A DNA stretch of 64,000 nucleotides. Source: an uncultured Photobacterium sp. Its GTDB lineage: Bacteria > Pseudomonadota > Gammaproteobacteria > Enterobacterales > Vibrionaceae. The stretch's first letter is position 1; each line of letters begins with the position of its first letter. The notes below the pieces were generated by a model. It ran no database searches. It saw nothing but the letters and a program-made list of their open reading frames with translations, and was not told the DNA's origin. A program made the translations under genes and the position numbers. Shown here one piece after another: positions 9,202 through 15,263 of this stretch. The stretch spans positions 186,001 through 250,000 of the forward strand of contig NZ_CANMZV010000004.1 in NCBI RefSeq assembly GCF_947502415.1. The letters run 5' to 3'.

Positions 9202-9768
9202 ATGAACACTATCAGTACGCGAACCCTGCATCAGTCAGCATCAAAGCACTGGTTTATCAAAATGTCTTTGCCGTTGCTACTCCTGACTGCCATGATACTT
9301 GCTCCTTATGCTAATGCCAGCGCAATTTCAGCCGACTCCAGCCGTGCCCAGCGTGATACCGCAAACCGAATCCATGCTATCCAACGCGATCTAACCAGCA
9401 TCCGTCAGCAAGCTCTGCAAGCTAACCCTGAGCTAATCGCTCAATCAAAAAAGCTAGAGGAAAAATTCCAGCAGAAGGCAGAAGAAATCGGGTATGAGCC
9501 GGGCGAGTTCATTACCAAAGCACAAGAGATTCAGCAACAGGTTCAGGATCAATCCCTTAGTGAAAAAGAGCGAAGCGAGCTCATCAAAGAATTTACGGTA
9601 GCCAAACAAAAAATGACACAGCAACGCCGGGCAATTATTGCCGATAAAGAACTAATGGCGATGCAGGATCAATTACAGCAGGATATGGTAATGGCCATGC
9701 AAGCCCATGATCCTAAAACAGAAAAACTGATTGACGAACTCAACAGGCTTATTGAGGCCATCCAGTAA
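9202..9768 (+). CDS. Exported helical protein of unknown function
   Basis: I do not recognise this 188-residue protein. It has an N-terminal signal peptide with an unusually long, polar n-region (about 20 residues), a hydrophobic core and likely cleavage after YANASA near residue 41. The mature part is almost entirely helical and charged, with repeated Gln/Glu/Lys segments suggesting a coiled coil, and has no cysteine. Such composition fits a small periplasmic chaperone-like or stress protein, but that is only an analogy. An internal ATG (M21) would give a more ordinary signal peptide; the longer form is kept because an AAGAGG Shine-Dalgarno stands before it. It is monocistronic and ends at a strong bidirectional hairpin. 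Confidence 0.6.
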   Translation: MNTISTRTLHQSASKHWFIKMSLPLLLLTAMILAPYANASAISADSSRAQRDTANRIHAIQRDLTSIRQQALQANPELIAQSKKLEEKFQQKAEEIGYEPGEFITKAQEIQQQVQDQSLSEKERSELIKEFTVAKQKMTQQRRAIIADKELMAMQDQLQQDMVMAMQAHDPKTEKLIDELNRLIEAIQ

Positions 9769-9785
9769 TAACCAAGCCTCAATAA

Positions 9786-9814
9786 CGTCACCGCAGCACA
9801 ACACTGCGGTGACG
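9786..9814. terminator. Bidirectional terminator hairpin
   Basis: CGTCACCGCAG and CTGCGGTGACG form an 11-bp stem between two convergent genes. The T content after the stem is modest on both strands. Confidence 0.75.
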
Positions 9815-9819
9815 CTCAT

Positions 9820-10032
9820 TTATTCGTAATCTTCCTCATAATCACTCAGGTTAATACCCATCTCCTTGGCAACATCAGTCCAATAAGGCTCGGCTTCACA
9901 CACACAGCAATCACACCACGGGGCTATTCCCTCATGCATACTCAGTCGTTCGTTATTTCCCTCAAATACTGCTCTCTGATGTTTCTGCTCTTTGTTTGGA
10001 ACAGGTTTGTGACTCATTCGCTCTATTGGCAT
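9820..10032 (-). CDS. Small cysteine-rich protein of unknown function
   Basis: A 70-residue cytoplasmic-looking protein that I do not recognise. Its striking feature is the cluster WCDCCVCEAEPYW (C-x-C-C-x-C) in the middle, followed by an acidic C-terminus (DYEEDYE). Four closely spaced cysteines suggest metal binding, for example zinc or iron, but no family could be named. The chosen ATG has GGAG eight bases upstream on the minus strand; a longer reading frame adds nine residues without a better ribosome-binding site. It is convergent with the exported helical protein, with only a terminator between them. Confidence 0.55.
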   Translation of the reverse strand: MPIERMSHKPVPNKEQKHQRAVFEGNNERLSMHEGIAPWCDCCVCEAEPYWTDVAKEMGINLSDYEEDYE

Positions 10033-10107
10033 CACAATTACTCCAAGCAACCTATTCAAACTTAATTTTAGGACTACTTAAACTTAACCCCAAAAGACAA
10101 GCCATTA

Positions 10108-10142
10108 AAAAAGCCGAAACGCATGCTACGTTTCGGCTTTCT
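10108..10142 (-). terminator. Intrinsic terminator of the downstream membrane-protein gene
   Basis: On the minus strand AAAGCCGAAACG and CGTTTCGGCTTT form a 12-bp stem with a T-run (TTTTTTAAT). Confidence 0.88.
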
Positions 10143-10162
10143 CTACAATTCTATATCAGAAG

Positions 10163-10558
10163 TTACAGCTCAATGACCTTGTTCTGGCTCAGTAGCTTCA
10201 TGCCTTTTATATGCTGAAAGAACCACTTTGCAATAGCTAGCGCAGCAATGATCAAACCCGCTACCGGGATTGCCTGCAGCACTTTATCTAGGAAACTGCT
10301 GTGGACCCAGTAACCGGCACCGGCTACCATCCCACTCATCGTGGCGGCCGTTACACCAAGCACAACAAAGAAGGTAAAGAACAAAAAGAAAGTACGAATA
10401 ATGGTGTAATAGTGGCTATAGCTCAGTTCATCAGTACCTTTATTCATTTGGTACGCAGAATAAAGCACCGCAAAAATGCCAGAAATCATTAACGTAAATG
10501 GGGTCAGGAAGCTGGCGACGTAGGCAAAACGCACACCTTTCGTATTCTTATTGGACAT
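10163..10558 (-). CDS. Small inner-membrane protein of unknown function
   Basis: A 131-residue protein with about three or four hydrophobic segments (roughly residues 12-34, 52-80 and 93-112) joined by short polar loops. No enzymatic motif is visible and I cannot name a family. It ends in a charged tail (KVIEL). GGA stands about ten bases before the start. It appears monocistronic, ending at a strong terminator. It might be a membrane accessory protein, but its neighbours (a small cysteine-rich gene and hutZ) give no functional hint. Confidence 0.6.
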   Translation of the reverse strand: MSNKNTKGVRFAYVASFLTPFTLMISGIFAVLYSAYQMNKGTDELSYSHYYTIIRTFFLFFTFFVVLGVTAATMSGMVAGAGYWVHSSFLDKVLQAIPVAGLIIAALAIAKWFFQHIKGMKLLSQNKVIEL

Positions 10559-10663
10559 AAAATTAAATCCGATATTGTTATCAATATGACAATTATCACA
10601 CGAAATTCCCTCTCTTCAAGAAAGCCTTCTGCTTACGATGATCCGGATCAAGCGATTCCGTTA

Positions 10664-10692
10664 TTGTCCGTTATAACGACCTAAACGGACAA
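10664..10692. repeat. Inverted repeat downstream of hutZ
   Basis: TTGTCCGTT and AACGGACAA are separated by 11 bases that begin ATAAC, so the left arm runs into a second small palindrome (GTTATAAC). It lies between hutZ and the membrane-protein gene. With no T-run it could be an operator for the membrane-protein gene or a weak terminator for hutZ. Confidence 0.5.
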
Positions 10693-10761
10693 AGGCCTGA
10701 TAATCTATCAAGCATTCAAATCCGAGTTACATCTCAGCTTTCATCAAAAATACGTCAGCAA

Positions 10762-11328
10762 TTACAGCTTTTCGAATGGCTCAGTTGGTATTGTTACTTC
10801 GCTGCCATCACCAATACGCTTATGGCCTGCCTGCAAATGAACAAAATCAACCAGCTCATCACCGCTAACCTGAAATGCCTGACCGAAACCTTTAACAAAC
10901 AAACCATGAATCGGCTCAAGACGGAATAAACTGAAATCAGCCAAACTACTTAACCCTTCAACAATCTCACCAAAGCGATCTTGAAGCGCTGAAACTCCTT
11001 CTCGCCATCGTTCGGTTTCACGATCAACCACAAAAACATTCGCCTCAAAAGTCAGACGCTTGCGGGCATAAATAGTTTTTGATGCCACTTCATCTTCAAT
11101 CATCATCAAAGACACTTTCGGATTCTCAAGTAAGTTACGCGCATGTTTGGCAAGCTGGCTGATCAGCACATAATAGCCATCATCCAGCAAAGCAAAAGGC
11201 GCGTAACTCACATTGGGTTTGCCTTCAGCGTCAACCGTAGCTAGCTGAAGGGTCAGGCATGATTCCCGAAACTCTTTAATTTCAGGACCAAGCCGGTTTT
11301 GAAGGCGTTCCTGCTTTAGTTCATTCAT
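10762..11328 (-). CDS. hutZ: HutZ, heme-utilisation / heme-degrading protein
   Basis: A 188-residue protein with the split-barrel flavin-reductase-like fold of the pyridoxamine phosphate oxidase superfamily. It closely resembles Vibrio cholerae HutZ, which binds heme and supports heme-iron use: FRESCLTLQLATVDAEGKP, NVSYAPFA, VSLMMIEDE and LFVKGFGQAFQVSGDELVDF. H169 in QAGHKRIGDG falls at the place of the heme-ligating histidine described for that protein (H170). In most Vibrio genomes hutZ lies in a hutWXZ operon beside tonB-exbBD. Here hutW and hutX are absent, and neither neighbour is an iron gene. No clear Fur box was recognised upstream. Confidence 0.85.
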   Translation of the reverse strand: MNELKQERLQNRLGPEIKEFRESCLTLQLATVDAEGKPNVSYAPFALLDDGYYVLISQLAKHARNLLENPKVSLMMIEDEVASKTIYARKRLTFEANVFVVDRETERWREGVSALQDRFGEIVEGLSSLADFSLFRLEPIHGLFVKGFGQAFQVSGDELVDFVHLQAGHKRIGDGSEVTIPTEPFEKL

Positions 11329-11576
11329 TCTTTACTTTTCTCCGTCTTTACCCATAAGGTTATAACAGCTACGGACTTATTTCCCCTTTGGGAATGGCGC
11401 TTTAGCTTTCTGGTAAACCTAAATCTGTCCTAAAAGCTCTCAGCTTTATAGCCATGGGTTATTATTTCCAACCCATTAAATCATACAAATAAACCGACAT
11501 ATGCATCTAATCACCCTAGAAATGCATTAACTTTGTTGATATCTATCAAGAATTAACAGCTTGTAATACAGAAACG

Positions 11577-11604
11577 TTGCACTGTGCGCTACACTCAGTA
11601 GAAT
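11577..11604 (+). promoter_or_regulatory. purR promoter
   Basis: TTGCAC (-35) and TAGAAT (-10) are 16 bases apart, a near-consensus sigma-70 promoter. The predicted start, near 11611, falls inside the PurR operator. Confidence 0.65.
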
Positions 11605-11608
11605 GTGA

Positions 11609-11624
11609 ACGCAAGCGATTACAC
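11609..11624 (+). promoter_or_regulatory. PurR operator, probable autoregulation of purR
   Basis: ACGCAAGCGATTACAC matches the PurR box pattern (ACGCAAACGTTTNC) in 11 of the first 14 positions and sits just downstream of a sigma-70 promoter. PurR is known to repress its own gene in E. coli. Confidence 0.6.
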
Positions 11625-11653
11625 AATGCAACGTCGAGAAAGACGAGATAATC

Positions 11654-11682
11654 AAAGCCGCCCGTTAGTGAAGCGGCTTTTT
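11654..11682 (+). terminator. Terminator inside the purR leader
   Basis: AAAGCCGC and GCGGCTTT enclose an 11-base loop, followed by TT and, after GGCG, a second T-run. It would stop transcripts about 70 bases after the predicted start. Confidence 0.65.
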
Positions 11683-11834
11683 GGCGTTTTTATACATGAT
11701 GTTTGTAGAGTACAAACAGTACCAAACAGCAAAATTCTCTGGTTTAGATCAGGTAATTTTCCTGTCTGGTACTATCAATTTAAATGAATATGAAACGGTC
11801 AGGCCCTCTGACCTAAATTATTAGAAGAACAAGT

Positions 11835-12842
11835 ATGGCAACGATTAAAGATGTTGCACGTATGGCTGGTGTTTCAACAACAACAGTTTCTCACGTGATC
11901 AACAAAACCCGCTTTGTTGCGGAAGCTACACAAAAGAAGGTATTGGAAGCTGTTGAAGAACTGAACTATGCTCCAAGTGCAGTTGCCCGAAGCCTGAAAT
12001 GTAATACAACCCGCACCATCGGTATGTTGGTTACCAAGTCAACCAACCCATTTTTCGCCGAAGTGGTACACGGTGTTGAAGAATACTGTTATGGCGAAGG
12101 TTACACACTAATCCTATGTAATACAGAAGGTAACCTGTCCAAACAACGTGACTACCTTCGAATGCTGGCAGAAAAGCGTGTCGATGGCCTGCTTGTCATG
12201 TGCTCAGACCTAGACGAGAAACTGCTGGGGCTTCTTGAGCGTCAGAAAGATCTGCCAATGGTGATTATGGATTGGGGTCCGGAAAGCCCGCACACTGACA
12301 AAATTCAGGACAATGCAGAGCTTGGTGGCTACGTTGCAACCAAATACTTTATTGAACACGGCCATAGCAAAATCGGCTGTCTGTCTGGTCACTCAGACAA
12401 GACAACGTGTCAGGAACGCCTTAATGGCTTCTACAAAGCAATGAACGAAGCAAATTTACCCGTAAATGAAGACTGGCTTTTAGAAGGCGACTTCGAGTGT
12501 GAATCTGCGGTGATTGCTGCGAAGAAATATATTGCAATGGAAGAGCGTCCGACAGCTATCTTCTGTTTTAACGACATCATGGCTATGGCACTGATTAGTA
12601 CTTTTGAACAAGCCGGAATTCGTGTTCCTGATGATGTTTCTATCATTGGTTACGATAACATCGATCTGGCTCCGTACTTCTCACCACCATTAACGACTAT
12701 CCACCAGCCAAAACGTCGTCTGGGTAAAACAGCGATCGAAATCCTGATGGCTCGCGTAAAAGACAAACAACACGAGCGCCGCATTTTCGAAATGGCACCT
12801 GAACTTGTAGTACGCAAATCGGTTAAGAATCTGAACGCATAA
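11835..12842 (+). CDS. purR: PurR, purine-responsive LacI-family repressor
   Basis: A 335-residue LacI-type regulator. The N-terminal helix-turn-helix and hinge ([20 protein letters not shown] and the ARSLKCN region) are nearly the same as in E. coli PurR, followed by a periplasmic-binding-protein-like effector domain. PurR bound to hypoxanthine or guanine represses purine and some pyrimidine biosynthesis genes. The effector domain shows typical PurR blocks ([37 protein letters not shown]). The protein is full length. It is preceded by a structured leader with a PurR-like box and followed by a strong terminator. In E. coli purR lies beside punR-punC; here those genes are about 9 kb away. Confidence 0.93.
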   Translation: MATIKDVARMAGVSTTTVSHVINKTRFVAEATQKKVLEAVEELNYAPSAVARSLKCNTTRTIGMLVTKSTNPFFAEVVHGVEEYCYGEGYTLILCNTEGNLSKQRDYLRMLAEKRVDGLLVMCSDLDEKLLGLLERQKDLPMVIMDWGPESPHTDKIQDNAELGGYVATKYFIEHGHSKIGCLSGHSDKTTCQERLNGFYKAMNEANLPVNEDWLLEGDFECESAVIAAKKYIAMEERPTAIFCFNDIMAMALISTFEQAGIRVPDDVSIIGYDNIDLAPYFSPPLTTIHQPKRRLGKTAIEILMARVKDKQHERRIFEMAPELVVRKSVKNLNA

Positions 12843-12874
12843 GCCAAGTTTTAAAAATTACAGCAAATCAAAGA

Positions 12875-12908
12875 CAAAAACCGGTAAGGCAACTTACCGG
12901 TTTTTTTA
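12875..12908 (+). terminator. Intrinsic terminator of purR
   Basis: CCGGTAAG and CTTACCGG around GCAA, followed by a run of seven T. Confidence 0.93.
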
Positions 12909-12983
12909 TTAAGTAATAAATATAACTTATAGCGACACCCATAAAATCGAAAAATGATTAAAACGTCCAAAATCCGCACATAT

Positions 12984-13005
12984 TTATTGGATCAAGATCA
13001 CACTT
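12984..13005 (+). promoter_or_regulatory. Possible CRP site upstream of the tfoY riboswitch
   Basis: A 22-base stretch with a strong right half GATCACA and a weaker left half TTGGATC matches the E. coli CRP consensus at 16 of 22 positions by eye. A possible -10 TAAGAT (13038-13043) lies downstream. Low confidence. Confidence 0.35.
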
Positions 13006-13055
13006 TTCAAAATGGGAGCAAGGTCAAAAATAGTAACTAAGATATGCTTAATAAC

Positions 13056-13165
13056 GTCACGAACAAGGCAAACCATTCGAAAGATTGGGACGCAAAGCTT
13101 CCGGCCTAAAAGTGGTTAGTTTTTTAATAACTAAATCAACTTATGGTAGCGGGGTTGCCGATGGA
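13056..13165 (+). promoter_or_regulatory. c-di-GMP-I (GEMM) riboswitch aptamer
   Basis: The conserved GEMM elements appear in order: AAGGCAAACCATTCGAAAG (stem with GAAA tetraloop), GGGACGCAAAGCTTCCGGCC, then GTAGCGGGGTTGCCGATGG, with a variable second arm between. It aligns by eye with the Vibrio cholerae Vc2 riboswitch upstream of tfoY. The G corresponding to the ligand-pairing G20 appears kept, favouring c-di-GMP over cGAMP. A terminator follows as the expression platform and tfoY is the controlled gene. Confidence 0.95.
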
Positions 13166-13176
13166 TGTAGCAATTG

Positions 13177-13217
13177 GCTATGTCAGAATTTTAACTTATC
13201 GCTGACATAGCTTTTTT
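13177..13217 (+). terminator. Terminator expression platform of the riboswitch
   Basis: GCTATGTCAG and CTGACATAGC form a perfect 10-bp stem followed by six T, directly between the aptamer and tfoY. This indicates regulation by transcription termination. Confidence 0.88.
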
Positions 13218-13288
13218 GTATTTTTTGCTAATCTGAATCCTCGCTCTGTTGTTAGGTGACTCTAAGATATTTATCACCGAGAAGACGC

Positions 13289-13879
13289 ATGGACAAACCA
13301 GTACTTAAAAATTCATTACGATTATTCAGTTGTTTCGAGAACGTAAAGTCTCGTTCAATGTTTGGCGGCTTTGGCATATTTTCAGGCGAAACTATGTTTG
13401 CGCTTGTAGTAAATGACAAATTGCATTTACGTGCTAATGCCAAAAATGAAGAGGAATATAAGCTAGCTGGCTTAAAACCTTACGTATATAAAAAGCGGGG
13501 TTTCCCTGTTGTAACTAAACAATATGCCATTCCCGAGGAATGGTGGGATCAACCAGAGAAAATCATTTCTCAAGCAACGCGTTCATTGGATGCAGCGAAG
13601 CAAGATAAGGAAACCAAAAGCAAAAGCGGCCCGAGCCGTATTAAGGATCTGCCAAACCTTCGCTTGGCCAACGAACGTATGCTGAAGAAAGCTGGTATTA
13701 CCTCTGTTGAACAGCTTTTTGAAACTGGGGCAATAAATGCTTACAAAGCATTACAGGAAACACACAGGGATACAGTCAATGTTGAACTTCTATGGGCACT
13801 TGAAGGTGCAGTCAGCGGTAAGCATTGGTCTGTGATCACTCAGCAGCGTCGTTCTGAATTACTTTCTCAACTACGCTAG
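13289..13879 (+). CDS. tfoY: TfoY, TfoX-family regulator under c-di-GMP control
   Basis: A 196-residue protein with the N-terminal TfoX domain (residues 1-105; [32 protein letters not shown]) and the C-terminal TfoX/Sxy domain (125-196; [28 protein letters not shown]). In Vibrio cholerae TfoY is a low-c-di-GMP regulator that raises motility and type VI secretion and antagonises biofilm behaviour. The c-di-GMP-I riboswitch and its terminator directly upstream confirm tfoY rather than tfoX. The start chosen is [10 protein letters not shown], which aligns with the V. cholerae protein; a frame extending 11 codons upstream is probably not translated. It ends at a strong terminator. Confidence 0.92.
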   Translation: MDKPVLKNSLRLFSCFENVKSRSMFGGFGIFSGETMFALVVNDKLHLRANAKNEEEYKLAGLKPYVYKKRGFPVVTKQYAIPEEWWDQPEKIISQATRSLDAAKQDKETKSKSGPSRIKDLPNLRLANERMLKKAGITSVEQLFETGAINAYKALQETHRDTVNVELLWALEGAVSGKHWSVITQQRRSELLSQLR

Positions 13880-13900
13880 TTACAGAGAAGCAAAATATAA

Positions 13901-13930
13901 AGAAGAGGTGCATATCACCTCTTCTTTTTT
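13901..13930 (+). terminator. Intrinsic terminator of tfoY
   Basis: AGAAGAGGTG and CACCTCTTCT with loop CATAT, followed by a T-run. Confidence 0.92.
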
Positions 13931-14076
13931 ATTTTACGCAACCATATTATTTTCAATAATAAGCATATCAAAATGTTGCATAATTCTATTTTTAAGCCAT
14001 TTAATGAAAAATTGATACCTCTCACAAAGCTGTTCATAAAATCATCAATACCTTTTTTTTAACCTTCGCCATTAGT

Positions 14077-14095
14077 AAAATTGACTAGTCATTTT
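14077..14095. repeat. Near-perfect palindrome before a small membrane-protein gene
   Basis: TGACTAGTCA is flanked by AAAAT and TTTTA, so the symmetry extends to 18 of 19 bases. It sits 15 bases before the start codon of the next gene and could be an operator. Inference only. Confidence 0.4.
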
Positions 14096-14109
14096 AACCG
14101 GAGGTTGTC

Positions 14110-14502
14110 ATGTATTATTCAAAGCCTTTTCCCGGACAAGCTGACCAGATGTTTAAAGATAAATTTTGCAAGTGGCCAAAGCTAATGCGCACTCTGGTAT
14201 TTATCAGCCTGCTGCCATCAACAACACTTATCTTTTTGGTGCATCAACAAGATGCTTCTCTTGCTGCGCTGGAAAGTACACTGGCTATTACCGCAGCGTT
14301 CAATTTGCTGCTGCTTTGCTGGGGTCTATTTTTAAAAATCAGGTCAAAAAGATACTGGTATCGCAATTACCATATTGGTAAGACAATGCTTTTGGCGGCA
14401 CTACCTTTGCTCGCATGCGGCTACATGTTTCTGTTGAACCCTGAAATCCCAGACATGGCCAAACAACAAAAAGCTCAAGCCGTACAAATTTCAATCAACT
14501 AG
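14110..14502 (+). CDS. Small inner-membrane protein of unknown function
   Basis: A 130-residue protein with a basic cytoplasmic N-terminus and three hydrophobic segments (about residues 28-45, 52-75 and 93-113), then a short polar tail. I recognise no family. The start has an excellent Shine-Dalgarno (GGAGG, 6 bases upstream). It lies about 160 bases upstream of the ynj-like operon, separated by an inverted repeat, so it may or may not be co-transcribed with it. Confidence 0.6.
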   Translation: MYYSKPFPGQADQMFKDKFCKWPKLMRTLVFISLLPSTTLIFLVHQQDASLAALESTLAITAAFNLLLLCWGLFLKIRSKRYWYRNYHIGKTMLLAALPLLACGYMFLLNPEIPDMAKQQKAQAVQISIN

Positions 14503-14570
14503 GTTCTTTTTTGAAAATTCTTTTAATTTTCTGAAATTTAATTGCCCCATAGTCGGTCTGTGTCTCATAC

Positions 14571-14610
14571 CAATCTAGTAATATATACGACCATTAGTCG
14601 AACTAGATTG
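14571..14610. repeat. Nested inverted repeat upstream of the ynj-like operon
   Basis: CAATCTAGT and ACTAGATTG (9 bp) enclose CGAC/GTCG, giving a two-stage hairpin in an AT-rich sequence. This layout resembles small dispersed intergenic repeats (MITE-like), or it could be a regulatory hairpin. No second copy was found in the window by eye. Confidence 0.5.
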
Positions 14611-14663
14611 ATATACTCTCTGTAGCATACAAATACAGACAAACAGACATAAAAGGGGCTCAT

Positions 14664-15248
14664 GTGCGTATTCCAGCCAAAAACCATTATTCCATACTTA
14701 TCAAGCCACTGCTTTGGCTGCAAAAGCGTCATTATGGCAACGTATTAAACCCTGCATTACTGTGGGGCAGACGCCCGACCTTATTTTGGCTTGTAGCTGG
14801 GTTCTTCGGTTTTCTTGATCGCAAATCATCCCCAATCACCCCAGTCATCCGTTCTTTAGTCTGTGTTCGTGTATCACAACTCAATGATTGCGCATTTTGT
14901 GTCGATGCCAACGGAATGAAACTGGCAGAACGATGTGATTGTGTAGAAAAAATCAAATCTCTAGCCAACTGGCAATCCAGCGAACATTTTGATGAACATG
15001 AACGCACAGTACTGAGCTATGTTGAAGCAATGACGATTACTGGGCAACGTGTTGACGAAGCAATGCTCAGCAAACTACAACAGTGGTATGACGCAGATGC
15101 TTTGGTAGAGCTCACCGCTTTAGTTGCGTTCCAAAATCTATCAGCAAAATTTAACACTGCACTAGATGTACCAGAACAAGGATTTTGTTCACTTCCTATC
15201 CAGCCTGGTGACACAAAAGAACCAACGGCTGAGTCTTCAGATAAATAG
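14664..15248 (+). CDS. YnjA-like AhpD/carboxymuconolactone-decarboxylase-family protein
   Basis: A 194-residue protein of the AhpD-like superfamily, comparable to E. coli YnjA. The core CVRVSQLNDCAFCVDANG carries a CxxC pair (C76, C79), the redox centre in AhpD. By position counting, the AhpD glutamate 12 residues before the first cysteine is a serine here (S64), and the histidine four after the second is an asparagine (N83), so peroxidase-partner chemistry may be altered. Translation starts at a GTG preceded by AAGGGG; an ATG two bases earlier is in another frame. It is the first gene of a tight operon with a disulfide-reductase fusion, an ABC importer and a CDP-alcohol transferase. Confidence 0.75.
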   Translation: MRIPAKNHYSILIKPLLWLQKRHYGNVLNPALLWGRRPTLFWLVAGFFGFLDRKSSPITPVIRSLVCVRVSQLNDCAFCVDANGMKLAERCDCVEKIKSLANWQSSEHFDEHERTVLSYVEAMTITGQRVDEAMLSKLQQWYDADALVELTALVAFQNLSAKFNTALDVPEQGFCSLPIQPGDTKEPTAESSDK

Positions 15249-15263
15249 TTGAAAGGTGATGTC

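Larger units (their letters stand above)
11605..11834 (+). promoter_or_regulatory. Structured 5' leader of purR with an internal terminator
   Basis: Between promoter and gene lie about 220 transcribed bases. They contain an intrinsic terminator (11654-11682), a hairpin GTTTGT/ACAAAC (11701-11717), a longer-range pair AGTACCA/TGGTACT (11718-11724 with 11767-11773) enclosing CAGG/CCTG, and GGTCAG/CTGACC (11797-11813) next to the start region. An arginine-rich frame starting at 11626 (MQRRERRDNQSR) runs to 11787 but lacks a ribosome-binding site. The layout suggests attenuation or a short leader RNA; no known riboswitch class was recognised. Confidence 0.45.

Noticed and set aside
11605..11787. 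An arginine-rich peptide gene in the purR leader.
   Set aside because: No ribosome-binding site and it crosses a terminator; kept only as part of the leader description.
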